A program made the translations under genes and the position numbers. A stretch of DNA of 64,000 nucleotides from Brachycybe producta (taxonomy: Eukaryota; Arthropoda; Diplopoda; Playtdesmida; Andrognathidae), in assembly GCA_036925085.1 (NCBI GenBank), contig JAUPFP010000115.1, forward strand, positions 1 to 64,000. The letters run 5' to 3'. A model generated the notes under the pieces. That model saw only the letters and a program-made list of their open reading frames with translations. It had not been told where the DNA came from and did not search any database. Each line of letters opens with the position of its first letter. The first letter of the stretch is position 1. Shown one piece after another: positions 21,140 through 31,975 of the stretch.

Positions 21140-21290
21140 TTATAACTGTCGTGAAACGTTATTTTTGAGAGATATCGTCATGAAATTATTTACAAATGAT
21201 TGTTTACTCTTCTAGTATTTAAGAAATTTTAATTTTTTTTTATAAATTCACTCTAATTTGGATGGTTTAAACTTTAAACCAATTTATATC
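21140..21290. repeat. Family C right-arm fragment, degraded
   Basis: CGTTATTTTTGAGAGATATCGTCATGAAA-type sequence followed by TTTACTCTTCTAGTATTTAAG. Confidence 0.5.
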
Positions 21291-23605
21291 AAGTTTCATT
21301 TGGATGGCATTGAGAATTTCATAAAGATCCTAATAAACTTTACTAAATACGGTGTATTAAAGTTTATCACCTGGAAATCATATATGACCGCCATGATGTT
21401 GAATCGTTAGTAAATTTATCAAGAAAAACTGAGGTTATGTCAAAAACATCATTTCTGACCTCGTTTATACTTTTAGGCAGCTTATGGAATTTTATTATAC
21501 GCAATATAGGCTTATTATATGAAGATTTCAATCTTGTGTTCATAAAGGCGGTCTAATTGTTTTGCACTCTAATAAATAACTTGTTAAAAAAAATGTTAAA
21601 ATCTTGATGAACGTCAATTTTTGTCAGCTAAACATCTACCCTACATTTTTCTGAAGTATTTTTTTTTCTATAATTTTTAACTGATTTTGAGCTAAAAAAA
21701 CTTTTTTTCTTTATGCTTAGTAAAGAAAAATTATTCACAATAGGTAGGTTAATTATTAATAATAAGCAATGTTAGGATAAATTACTTTTCAAAGTAATTT
21801 CTTACAATTACTAATTACTAAAGCAACCAAAAATACTTGTTTAGAGGCTAGAGCTTGTTTAGAGGCTTAGATGGTAGCCTCTAAACAGTTTTTTTGTTGA
21901 AAAAAGCATATTAATTACATCGGTAAAAACAACTAATTGTCCATTTACTAAATTTTAAAAAGAAATTAATTTCAATTACTACTTTTGTAACTTTCAATTA
22001 CAACTTCCGGGACAGAGAAAAACTTGTCACCATTAAGTTGAAAAACATTTAAAAAAAAAAGCAATTACAAAACTCTAAATGCTTGGCAATAAATCATTAT
22101 ATGACAACCAGAAAAATATGTTTTTCAGTCAAAGAACCTGGTCAGAGAATAAAATTCAGAGCCTAAATGTCAAACTAATATCTCACTCCGACTAAAGCTC
22201 TAGCCTCTTAACCACCAGGTTTTTGAAATACGGATCTTTCTAGTCTGAACAATAGTTTTAGATACTACTTTCACTTTTAGCCTTTAACCAAGTTCTTTGA
22301 CTGGAAAACGCATTTTTCTGATTGCCTTAATAATCAGGAATAGTTAACTGAAGTTCCAAGTAGTTTTGGAACAAAAAATATAAAAAGAAAAGTAATTTTA
22401 ATTGTAATTTAAAAAAATTATTTGAAAAGTAATTTAAAGTGTAGTTTCATTTGATGTGGTAATTAATTACAATTATAAATTACATAGTTTTAAAAAGTAA
22501 TGTGGCGAATTACTAATTAATTGAAAAAATAATTTAATTACAGTCATTCATTACTTTTGGCAAATTACTTCCAAACACTGATCCTAATGTTACTAGAACA
22601 GTGATATGGCAATGGCAAGTTGAATTGCAATATGACAATGGCAAAATTCTATGCTGCTTTTAGACTAAATAGTCTCTGTCTCTGCCACACAAGGCCCTCT
22701 GTGATGCCTGCAGAGTATTTATTTAAATATTGTACGTTGCGTGTACTTAACCAGAGCTTATATAACTGTCTTTGTGATGAATAACGGTTTTAGGAATTTT
22801 GTTAAAACAAATTTTAAGATTACGATGTCTGATTTCAGGCACATTCTGGAAGAAGAAAAAAATAACTCCTTAATGATATAAAAACCTAATAAAAAGGTCA
22901 CTGAAAAATAAACTGGAGTAATAATGTTTTCTCTCCATGTATTGTTTTTTTTTGTGTCTGTGTGGGCCCTCCTTGACCAAATAAATATCTTTTAAGTGAG
23001 AACTTTTATTTGAAGTTTTCTTTTATTCAAGGTGAATGTGATTCAAGTAACTGATATGAAAGATGAAATGTGTAGACAACAATAGTCATAAAATCTCGAT
23101 TATATTTGTATCAAGTCTCTTTCTACATTGTATACTAATACGAAGGTTGTATTATGTTATATATAAAAAAAATATGTTACAGGTATTTTCTCCTTTTGTT
23201 TTTCATTTCTTTTTCCATAAATGGTTCTCATAGATGAAGACAATATTTCTTGAAATTGAGTTATCAAGATTCACAATTCACAATGAAAATGAATTGTGAA
23301 TTACTACACAACATAAAAGTACAGATTGTAGCCTCTTCACAATGGTGTACTTTTTTTTTTGCGAAATTCTAAGACATTCTGAAACAGTTTTTGAATATAT
23401 ATATATATGGGAATATTTCATCTCAATCTGATGATAAACCGTTGAATAATTAATTATTTATTAACAAATGTTTGCTGTAGGAACATTCATTACATATACT
23501 GGAGATCACTTGTCAAGAATTTTTTAAACTTTCAACTTTAATTTAGCCTAAAATGTAAACGAATTTGGCAAATTTATTTTCATGACAATTATTTTCAACT
23601 ATAGA
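21291..23605. other. Unique A+T-rich DNA with faint repeats
   Basis: A degraded family A-like pair of arms (TAGAGGCT / AGCCTCTAA) lies near 21843-21890 and 22150-22220. A short GACTAAATAGTC palindrome at 22662 shares flanks with 55108. Open stretches at 21250-21410 and 22700-22885 have no splice or homology support. Confidence 0.35.
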
Positions 23606-23954
23606 CAGTGGGTGTAGCTAGGTTTTTGGCGCCTGAAGCAAAAATCTGAAATGCGCCACCCAAAAAAATTTTTTGAAATAGAATTTCATAAGTAATTCAA
23701 AAAATTAACGTGGTTAGAGGCTAGAATTCAGAGATGAAACTAGCATAGTCTTATCGAGACTCATTTGTTTTTTTTTACTGAAAGTACATTTTTTTCTGGT
23801 TTTCTTACTAATTATTATAAAATGATTAATTATTAATGAGGCAACTGGGAAATAAAGTTATATAAATTAAAATGAGGAAATGAAGGCGTCCTTTTGGAGA
23901 CTAACGCCAGGCGCAAACTGCTCTCATTGTTGCCCTGTAGCTAGCCACTAACTG
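23606..23954. mobile_element. hAT-like MITE
   Basis: Ends CAGTGGGTGTAGCTAGG and the imperfectly inverted CCCTGTAGCTAGCCACTAACTG are flanked by actataga (23598-23605) and actattga (23955-23962), 7 of 8 bases. Length 349 bp. Confidence 0.8.
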
Positions 23955-23962
23955 ACTATTGA

Positions 23963-24957
23963 CATTACTAATAGACTACCCGGTACTTCTCCACTTTGAA
24001 CAATGTTTTATAATAATAGAAATTTGTAGAACAATCTGAAATATCATGCCTTATCTTCAATTGTTTCTTGCGATTTTCTCAGGTCACAATAACTATTTAA
24101 AATTCTAAAATTTCTCATCAAAGGAAGGGAAGAATTAAGTTCAGAGATGGTGATTGAAAATGTTAGATTTTTTGGTGATCATTAAGGTGACCAAATGAAG
24201 ATTACCAGTTTCTCACATAATGTGTGACTAATGATTATAGAATAATTAGATATAGTGTCTGAATATTTAAAAAAATTCCATTTATTCAAGAAATGATTGA
24301 AGAAAATGAAACAGATTCCAAAAACTGAACAAAAAATTGATGCAAAAATGACACAAATGGTAAAATTAAACACACATTCACATGTTTATTGTTTTTAAAA
24401 TCAATTTCACATTTTTTTTTAATTATTTCAAACTCATGTCATGTGAAATATTTCAATCAAATGAAATATTTCACATATATTTGACGTGAAATATTTCAAT
24501 GGCACATCACTAAATGAAAACACGTCCTCCAAAGAAGCGATATTGAAAATCTACTTAAGTGGTTAATTTACTATTCTAGTTTTTAAAACACTTTCAGTTT
24601 TTTTTTCTTTCTTGATTTGCATATTTTGCAATGGCTATGTACATACATCAAGTCACATAACATCCACAAACGTAGTTTTCCAGGGAATTAATTATCTTGA
24701 GTAGAGTTGTAAATTCTTGGATGCGCATCATGCATTTGAGAATGGCAAAAAGTATAGGTTTGTTTAACGACATTTGGTAGGAAGGATTTGGGAATGTTGG
24801 TAATTTATTATTATTTTTTTAATAACCACAATGATGTTGATATAACGACGACACAAACAACATAAATGATTTGTACCATCAACAGGACAAGTGAAAATAA
24901 TCTGATAAACGAAAAATCGTTTGTCGAGTTGTGACACGCACGTTTCAGTGTGTAGAG
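23963..24957. other. Spacer with family C fragment and ATTTCA fold-backs
   Basis: At 24438-24500, TGTGAAATATTTCA is repeated three times in alternating orientation. A family C fragment (ACTATTCTAGTTTTTAAAACACTTTC) lies at 24545-24610. On the minus strand 24092-24044 is an open stretch after an AG, ending TGA; unproven. Confidence 0.4.
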
Positions 24958-25301
24958 TAGTGATTCCCAAAGACAGGCATTTAGAAATTGGGACGAACAG
25001 AAGTTGGCTCCGCCCTTTTTATGACGACCGGCAACTTCTAATTGGTTTGTTGTGTGGTTCGACGTTGAAAAGGGCGGAGCATGTGACGTCAGACTACATA
25101 ACCAACCAATTAGAAGTTGCCGTTCGTCATAAAAATTGCAGAGCCAACTTGTGTTTGTCCCGATTTCTAAATGCCTGTTTCCCAAAGAGTGTGGCCGCGG
25201 CACAAAAGTAGTGTGCTGTGAGTTTTGCTAGGTGTGCCACGATTTTTCCAGGCACAAAACACTGTGCTGTGGGGGAAGAAAAAAAAGTTTGGGAACCACT
25301 G
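24958..25301. mobile_element. hAT-like element (GTGGTTCCCAAA ends) carrying a nested family B MITE
   Basis: The left end TAGTGATTCCCAAAG and right end TTTGGGAACCACTG are inverted, as in Charlie-type hAT termini. Flanks gtgtagag and gcgtagat agree at 6 of 8. The MITE at 24973-25178 is inserted in its left terminal repeat. Related ends occur at 49833-50061. Confidence 0.75.
24973..25178. mobile_element. hAT-like MITE, family B, nested in another hAT element
   Basis: Ends ACAGGCATTTAGAAATTGGG and the inverted CGATTTCTAAATGCCTGT, with GGCTCCGCCC / GGGCGGAGC arms. Flanked by exact ttcccaaag (24964-24972, 25179-25187). Overlapping open frames of 96 and 130 codons on opposite strands arise from the palindrome and are not genes. 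Confidence 0.93.
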
Positions 25302-25326
25302 GCGTAGATTGATATTAGTGTAAGCT

Positions 25327-25640
25327 CAGGGGCGTAACTTGGGGCCCCCAACTCCGGCAACTGAGGGGATGGGTGGTGGTCGCAGGAGGTTTAGGGGTAC
25401 AACAATCTGAACAATGATATCATTCTAAAAGGTATCCAAAGTCACATGTGTTAAAATTTCAGCATCGCGAAAGAGAATTAAAAAAAATGAATGCTGACTT
25501 AATTTGCAATTATGTATTGTGTAAACATTAACCATATGTCAATTAAAGCACCTACTTATTAAAATTATTATTACTCATTTCAATCAAGTCTATAAATAAA
25601 TAAATAAATATTTTTGGATTTTTATTTTCAATAAAATACT
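25327..25640. mobile_element. Possible hAT fragment (CAGGGGCGTAACT end)
   Basis: CAGGGGCGTAACTTGGGGCC is a typical hAT-type terminus. No matching right end is found, so the extent is a guess. Confidence 0.35.
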
Positions 25641-25647
25641 TTTATTT

Positions 25648-26074
25648 TAGAGGTGGGACAAATCCTAAGTATACTCGAATCCGAATCCTAAAAGGTTCTC
25701 GAATCTCCCGAATCTCGAACCTCTGGAATCCTTCATATAAGAGTCCTATATTATTCATTAAGAAGATACAAATAAATGAAATAATAAATATTAAATTATT
25801 AATAATAAAAAACAAGTGTGGCTTCACTCAGGGTCGCCACAAGGTGATATTGGTGATCCGGGTACAACACTGAAATTGCATCAATCGCCGTTTTTTCTTA
25901 GTGAACGCTTCTATTGGACGTCAATGGAGTTAGAACTAATTTTACCAAAGTATGTAACAGTTTTTTTTAGGTTAGGATTCGAAAAATTCGAAAAGACGAA
26001 AAAAGCGCGAAGATTCGAGTTTTCGAATCTCGAATATTTTTCAAGATTCGCGGGATTCGAATGTCCCACCTCTA
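25648..26074. mobile_element. TAGAGGTGGGAC inverted-repeat element
   Basis: TAGAGGTGGGACAAATCC at the left mirrors GATTCGAATGTCCCACCTCTA at the right, with further ATTCGAATC-like motifs in both arms. Length 427 bp. Ends are of hAT type; the target duplication is unclear. Open frames at 25642-25827 and 25816-26115 fall within it. Confidence 0.75.
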
Positions 26075-26263
26075 CAGTACTTTATTTCATTTTTTGTGGC
26101 GCAGAGAGACCTTAATAAACAACAACAGCCAATCCAAAAGGAAAAGTTAAAAATGGACAAACAAACAAAAGACACAAAAAAGTAGAATTAATTTGTTAAA
26201 AAATAATAAAATTAATAATTGTGTAAAAATAATTATAAAGTGCAACCATCAAGAGAAATTTAC

Positions 26264-26297
26264 CTTTAGCTCTCTGAATTCTCTTTAAAGTGCTCAT
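26264..26297 (-). other. Candidate first coding exon, unproven
   Basis: On the minus strand an ATG reads MSTLKRIQRAK and ends in a consensus donor AAAG|GTAAAT, with a stop in frame upstream. No certain second exon is found; a weak acceptor near 26116 would give only a few more codons. It could be chance. Confidence 0.15.
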
Positions 26298-26548
26298 TTC
26301 TCATATTTGGGGCGTTGTTCAGTTTTTCATTTTTTTGTACAATTGTTTCCTATATTGTCTTAAATTTAATTTGTTATGTATTTTTAATTTTCCTTAAAAA
26401 AGGGGTGGTAGTTGGTAGGTGTGAGATGCACTTTTCGTGCAATTTTTGGTCCGTTCTACCTTTTACTACTATTATGCATTTTTCGTTGATATTATAATTA
26501 TTAAGTACAGTTGTACTCATTAGTAAGAATTCACTTTAAAACAATGGC

Positions 26549-26580
26549 AGAGAGGGGGAGGAGGAGGGGGGGGGGGGGGG
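26549..26580. repeat. G-rich tract
   Basis: GGGGGAGGAGGAGG followed by a 15-G run, a potential quadruplex former and sequencing trouble spot. Confidence 0.85.
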
Positions 26581-26802
26581 TTATTAAAAAAGTATATGTA
26601 CATATTTGGGTTACAAAAATTAACACACAAAAACTGTAACAACTTATTTTTCCATTAGTTGTTTTTCATTAATTAGGACAACAAAAAAAGAGAAACAAAA
26701 ATGACTCAGAAAACTTTCTGTTTCAATATTAAGTATAAAAATGTGCAATGGTCAATCCAATGTTTTACAAGTAGCCATTACACAATATGCAAATATAAAA
26801 TA

Positions 26803-26869
26803 AGTCAAAGCTAGTGCTAAACTCATCAAACTAAATGAAACATTTATGAGTTTAGCATTACCTTTGACT
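26803..26869. repeat. 67-bp hairpin, 24-bp arms
   Basis: AGTCAAAGCTAGTGCTAAAC TCAT mirrors ATGAGTTTAGCATTACCTTTGACT with three mismatches around a 19-nt loop. The left arm recurs at 17759, so it is a tiny dispersed fold-back family. Confidence 0.75.
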
Positions 26870-26880
26870 CAGCAATCATT

Positions 26881-27975
26881 TTACAATTAGTACTCTGCAA
26901 GCAGCCAAATAGGCCTATGGCAAAGGGACATAAAAGTCCACATGCAGCATTAAGCATTGTCAAGCACATATACATGCACATATATAAAACAAAATGAATA
27001 TACAAATGTCAATTCCACAAAACAAAATTATCCCCATTCACCACTGCCTCAGGAAGACAGTTCCATTGTCTTATAACTCTAGGAGAAAAAAGACCAATAA
27101 TATGAATCTGTCCTAGAAAAAATCTCCCTTATTTTCTTAGAGTGGTCAGCCCTGCCCATGTTATAGTGCTTTATGAATATCACTGGACTGTGGTTTAGGA
27201 CAATCACCCCATGTAATTTTCCAAACAATTTCAAACTTAACTCAGCCCTGCGATGTGCCAAACTATGCCATTGTAGCACTGACATCATCTCAGTGACACT
27301 ATCTGTAAATTTGTGCCTGCCACAAACAAACCTAGTGGCCTTATGCTGAACCATTTCAACTGAATGAGTGTGTGTGACAGAGTGAGGATTCCATACACTG
27401 CAGCAATACTCAAGATGAGGCCGAACCAATGCTTGATAGGCAATAGTTTTAACTTGTGCTGGGCAGGTGCCCAATGTCCTTTGACTAAAATGAAGCATGT
27501 GTAGAGCTTTCCCAGTAACACGATCAATGTGTTTTTCCAAGAAAGGTCATCTGTCATTGTAACGCCCAAGTACTTATAACACTTGACACTCCGAATAGTG
27601 TCATTCATACTATAATTGAACACAATTGGATTTCTACCCCAAGTTAGCCTCATAACACTAAACTTTCCCTCATTCAACTGAAGTTGCCATGTATTACACC
27701 ATCCCTCAATTGCCTTCAAGTCTAGAGCTAATGTTTCACATATCACATCACATATCACATATCAACCTCTTTGTAAATTAGGGTATCATCAGCAAATTGT
27801 CTACAGTTGCTGCCAACTGTGCTGCTGAGGTCATTAATAAATATCAGGAACAAAAGAGGACCCAGCACACTACCCTGGGGTACACCAAATTTAACAGCCA
27901 ACCACTCTTGAGTGAGACCCATTTACAACTACCCTTTGTTTCCTATCACTTAAGCTTTTGAATCCATAAGCTATG
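26881..27975 (-). pseudogene. CR1/L2-like non-LTR retrotransposon, 5'-truncated reverse transcriptase relic
   Basis: Reading the minus strand from 27975: a frame with [11 protein letters not shown], a frameshift, then [20 protein letters not shown] and [15 protein letters not shown], the fingers/palm motifs with the catalytic F-A-D-D. A TGATATGTGA-type tandem expansion (27730-27760) breaks the frame. It resumes WCNTWQLQLNEGK and CYKYLGVTMTDDLSW, shifts again to LVRPHLEYCCSVWNP and HSLAHRRAELSLKLFGK, then a 3' untranslated part ending in ATTGTAA-type sequence. The motif set fits the Jockey-superfamily CR1/L2 group. Three or more frame breaks make it inactive. Endonuclease and ORF1 are absent because of 5' truncation. 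Confidence 0.92.
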
Positions 27976-28850
27976 AAAGTGTTGAAGGGTTAGATGGGAT
28001 CGATGATTCATTAAAGACTTCAAATGATTCAATCATTCAACACTAGATGTGATGTGATTGATACTACATCTGGACACTGGCTATTGGCTAAAAAAATAAG
28101 TACATTTACTATTCTGTGCATAAATGTGTTCCTATCATGCAAAACACAAAACTGAAGTTAATTTTTATTGATGACCAAACAGAAACACAACATTATTTTA
28201 TTTATGACTCCATCTAAATATACCAAGTTACCAACTAATGTCAATTTTGATATTACCCTTGAGGTGGTTTATTAATGGGGTTTACGGAGTATCTCAAAAG
28301 TTCGAAACCATTCTGAAATGATTACAAAAAACTGTTTCTATTACGAAAAACAGAAAACAAAATTAAAAAGAATATCGAATTAAAAAAGAAACCACAATTA
28401 CAGTGAAAGAGATTAGGTGATTTCTGGCATTTTGCTGAGGCTATTTATTATTTTCTGCTGGTGATTTTAAACAGGAATATTAATGATTAATAATATTTGT
28501 TAGTAATCAATTAATTAATCGATGATGGCTCGATTGCAAAATAAAAAATTTCCAACTAATATTTTAATTTAGACTTTTTATTTTCATTCAGTTATTGTAT
28601 TAATCTAATTATCTTTAATTAAGTTAATTAAAGATTTAAAAATGACTTGGTAGTTTACTTTTATTAATTAATTATTGATTCGCTTGTATATATGTAATCA
28701 TAATTTATAAATAATACATTCTAAATAGGTTTTCACAGTTACTTGATAATATGTCAGATGCTAAACACAAAGCAACAATAATTGTTACTTTAAGATATTA
28801 AACATAATTATTTTTTAATATCATTAGTATACTGCATCATGTGATCTTAC
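27976..28850. other. A+T-rich spacer
   Basis: Dominated by ATTAAT runs. The polypyrimidine-rich acceptor TTGCTTTGTGTTTAG (minus, near 28780) could serve the candidate gene at 28851-29238. Confidence 0.4.
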
Positions 28851-29238
28851 ATTTTAATTACAATCCGAATTTGGTCAAGAACTTGTGACATTTGAAGTAC
28901 TCCTTGAAGTACTCCTTGAAGTACTTCTTGAAGTACTTCCTGCATATTGAAAAATCATGTTTAATGAGTTTAAAAATGAAAATTAAATCTGATGGAGTCC
29001 TTTTGGAAACTGGTGCCAGGAGCATAGTACTATTTTTTACTGTCTTAAAAGCAGTGACGGTCCAAGGCCCGTTGATGTACCGCATCGAATGTCGGCAACC
29101 CGTGCCCATATTCGACCTCCCGTGGTTTTTTTCTGGGCTCAACAGGGCCGATCTTGGATACACGTCTTCCATAGAAACTCGTGTTAGTTGACTAAAAAGT
29201 TTAAACCCTCCGGGCGTGTAAACGCTTGGAGTATTCAT
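28851..29238 (-). CDS. Candidate two-exon gene of unknown function
   Basis: Exon 29238-29041 starts ATG (MNTPSVYTPGG...) and holds 66 codons, ending ACA|GTAAAA. A 101-bp intron ends TTTTTCAATATGCAG. The next exon (28939-28851) keeps phase 0 and ends AT|GTAAGA, a strong donor. It contains four 12-bp repeats that read as EVLQ/GVLQ, then MSQVLDQIRI. The intron size matches BORCS7 and the block is CpG-rich against its surroundings. Against it: the same DNA also reads through without splicing for 126 codons, the plus strand is open for 99 codons, and no family is recognised. The next exon is not found: the best acceptor gives a stop within two codons. Confidence 0.35.
28893..28941. repeat. 12-bp tandem repeat, four units
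   Basis: TTGAAGTACTCC repeated with small changes. Being a multiple of three it would add four residues per unit in any frame. Confidence 0.9.
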
Positions 29239-29288
29239 GACTTCACTGTTTCTCGTAGCTACACCGAGTTACTAGTTAACCAACATAT

Positions 29289-29525
29289 TTAGCTTTTAGC
29301 ATTTTGTCCAATAGAAAAGACATAATTAGCAGCAATTCTCAACAGGTTAAAACAAGGTTTCTCGAGCACTTTTGTTATAATTATTCCTTTCCTCCGCCGC
29401 CTCCTCATCATTTTCTGCACCTTGTCCCCGCAATATGCAGGGTCGACCGTAAGGGTTCTAGCTCTCCACTTTTTCCGATTTTGTGCCAAACTTCCAGAGA
29501 CCCCACATGCCTTCCATATCCCATT
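29289..29525 (-). other. G+C-richer open stretch, possibly a mobile-element ORF tail
   Basis: The minus strand is open from 29525 and reads GSLAQNRKKWRARTLTVDP, then a run of five arginines. S-L-A-Q-(D/N)-R-x-x-W-R resembles the C-terminal tail of some retroelement ORF2 proteins, but no other domain is seen. Origin undecided. Confidence 0.25.
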
Positions 29526-29534
29526 TTACGGGAC

Positions 29535-30095
29535 TGGCTCACTACAGCTACCAAGGGTCACTACAGCTACCAAAAAATATAGGCCTTTTTATTTATCAAT
29601 ACGTTTAGTTTAGATTACATTCGGTTCAGTTAGGCTTCATTATGTTCGATTAGGTTTTATTAGGATCGGTAAGGTTCGGTTAGGTTTGGTTAGGATCGGT
29701 AAGGTTCGGTTTGGTTAGGATCGGTAAGGTTCGGTTTGGTTAGGATCGGTAAGGTTCGGTTTGGTTAGGATCGGTAAGGTTCGTTTAGGTTTGGTTAGGA
29801 TCGGTTAGGTTTGGTTAGTATGGGTACTTTTAGGTTAGGATCGTTAAGGTTCAGTTAGGTAAGGTTCGGTAAGATTTCATTAGGTAAGGTTCGGTTAGGT
29901 TATGGAGAAAGGGTTTTTTTTAGCTGTAGTGACGAAAAAATGATAAAAAAGGTCTATATTTTGTCCCCCTATTTTTTGGTAGCTGTAGGGACCCTTTTGA
30001 TGAACAAAAGGTCTATTAATTTTTTTGGTAGCTGTTGTGACCCAAGTAGCTGTTCTCCCCTTAGTAGCGCTTGTGAGCCTTGGTAGCTGTAGTGA
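29535..30095. repeat. Inverted and tandem GGTAGCTGTAGTGACC motifs around a pentamer array
   Basis: GGTCACTACAGCTACC occurs twice before the array (29537-29573). Its complement TGGTAGCTGTAGTGACC and variants occur at least five times after it (about 29923-30099). The whole is a large inverted structure of about 560 bp. Confidence 0.65.
29605..29905 (+). repeat. Minisatellite made of (TTAGG)-like pentamers
   Basis: Central 25-bp units TTAGG-ATCGG-TAAGG-TTCGG-TTTGG recur at 29691, 29716, 29741 and 29766, with 30-bp variants that add one more pentamer. Flanking sequence keeps the 5-bp phase (TTCGG, TTAGG, TTCGA, TTAGG). See findings. Confidence 0.85.
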
Positions 30096-30109
30096 CCCCC
30101 AACCCATTT

Positions 30110-31224
30110 TACCACCATGTTTCAGACTTTTTGGGCCTTATTTTGACTCAAATATATCAGACAAAATCTCTAAAGTCTAGTTAACATTTTTTATAATACA
30201 ATATTTAACTTTTTTCAAATTCAACAATACTAATAATTTAGCAATTTAAATTATTTCGGAACTTATTAAAATTTGAATAGGCGTTAAAAATTATAAAGGA
30301 CAAAGACACGTTACTCATCATCGTCAACATCATCCTCCTCCTCCTATATTGATTCATAATGTTGACCTCAAGTGTAAGACTAGGCCTACTATATTATTGG
30401 ACAATACTCATTTGAGTTCAACTTGATGATATATTATTTGCTTTTGTTTTTAAAATCATGCATCAGTTAACTTAGACGGGAAACCTAATCCTAAAAACAG
30501 GCATCATTATCATCAACATCAACATTATCATCGTTATTCAAATGATGATGAGGTTCATGATGATGATGATGAATCGTCATCAACAACTTAAATGCAAGGT
30601 GCGTTTGTTGCATTTTGCTTATAATATTTGTAAACAAAAAAATGTTTGTTTTGTATTATCAAGAGGGGAGAATAAAAAAAAGAAACAACAAAAAAAACCC
30701 ACAGGTGTAATTTGGCAAGAAATCGATAGGCCTACTACATACAGACTTTGCTGACTCACATGGTCATGGCAGCCATTTTTAAATGATAGATTTTTTTTTT
30801 GTTAAATTGCGATCTTGATTCTCTTGAACTTTGTTTTGGCCTTCTACATATGCAACATATCAAGCGAGCAGATTTCATTTAGTCAGTGGAATGTTATAAT
30901 TTGAAATTTTGAAATGTGGTTTCTATATAATGCCAGTAAACTTTTATAACATTCCACAATTTTACATAATCAATGACAACCTGAAAAAAAATATATATTG
31001 TGTAGTTTCATTCATTTGCCTTCAGAGCTCTTTCTCCTTGTTACAATTGCCTATTTTGTAAAATGTAAAATTTGGTTTTTGTTAATCAAGTTAGTTACTT
31101 TTCTAGTTCTTCATCAAATGGTTGTGTGTGTATTCTTGGAATCCTTTTTATATTTTCTAAAAGTCCGAATATTTAGTACTCTAATTAGTGTAATCAACCT
31201 AACTCATAACCACCACAATTGAAT
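30110..31224. other. Unique DNA with GAT/CAT microsatellites
   Basis: (ATC/GAT)-rich patches at 30310-30345 and 30490-30575. On the minus strand 30776-30760 reads ATGGCTGCCATGACCAT followed by the donor GTGAGT. A possible start exon but far too short to judge. The 70-codon plus frame at 30542 is methionine-rich microsatellite. Confidence 0.35.
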
Positions 31225-31345
31225 TAATTAGTATTTTCATGACGGTATTTTTCAATATTAACTACTTCTATAAAAAGTTTATTTACAAAAAGGAAATATT
31301 TTTAACATAATCATGAATTTGCTATTCTAGTTTCTAATAAATCCT
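31225..31345. repeat. Family C fragment
   Basis: TTTTCATGACGGTATTTTTC, TAAAAAGTTTATTTACAAAA and TTGCTATTCTAGTTTCTAA. Confidence 0.6.
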
Positions 31346-31589
31346 TTTTTTTTCGGGTCCAAATTCAAGAAGGAATTTTTACACTCCTATTGGTTCAAAA
31401 ACAATGTGATGTCATGTGTGTTTGCACAGCTCAGAGCGTGAATTTTGGAAGCTTAAAGCACGCATGAAAACGCACCTCGTATTCTTATATTCCCTTTATG
31501 CAGATAAAAATTATTGTGAATTCTCTAGTAAAGTATATGCTGCTTACAGTATACTGATTAGTTACATCAAAGTGACGTAAAAATGACCA

Positions 31590-31975
31590 TTAAGATGTTT
31601 TTTAACGTGTAAATGGATCTTGAATTCTACAGTAATTATTCTGTCTTTCAGCTGTGTAAAATGAAAAGAAACTTGAAAGTTTATTTTAGAAACTAGAAGG
31701 GTAGCTCAATCACTTAAGGCTATTTTAATGACGATTACGTGTGGTTGATAATGACACAACTTTAGTTAAATATCGTTTAGAAAACGATATGTTGTGTTAA
31801 ATTTGTATTCTGTAATATAAAAAGTTTATTTTGAAAGGTAACAACATGAAATACATTTTAAGCCATTGAGTCTACCCCTCTAGTTTCTAAAACACTTTCT
31901 AGTTTCTCTTTATTTTGTTCCTAAAAAACAATCAAGAATTCGAAAATCAGCTGTTCATAAATTTATCTTGAATTG
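31590..31975. repeat. Family C palindrome with central hairpin
   Basis: Both arms present (TTTTAGAAACTAGAAGGGTA; TCTACCCCTCTAGTTTCTAA). The centre has ATATCGTTT-AGA-AAACGATAT flanked by ACACAAC / GTTGTGT. Ends with the second terminus type, CGAAAATCAGCTGTTCAT. Confidence 0.8.

Noticed and set aside
21250-22885. Open stretches of about 55 codons at 21250-21410 and 22700-22885
   Set aside because: Expected by chance at this length in six frames of 64 kb; neither has two good splice sites or a recognisable family.
24811-25211. Overlapping open frames of 130 (minus) and 96 (plus) codons
   Set aside because: They lie across the family B MITE and its host hAT element. The shared peptide (RHLEIGTN, LLIGLLCGSTLK) recurs in every B copy because the inverted arms lack stops.
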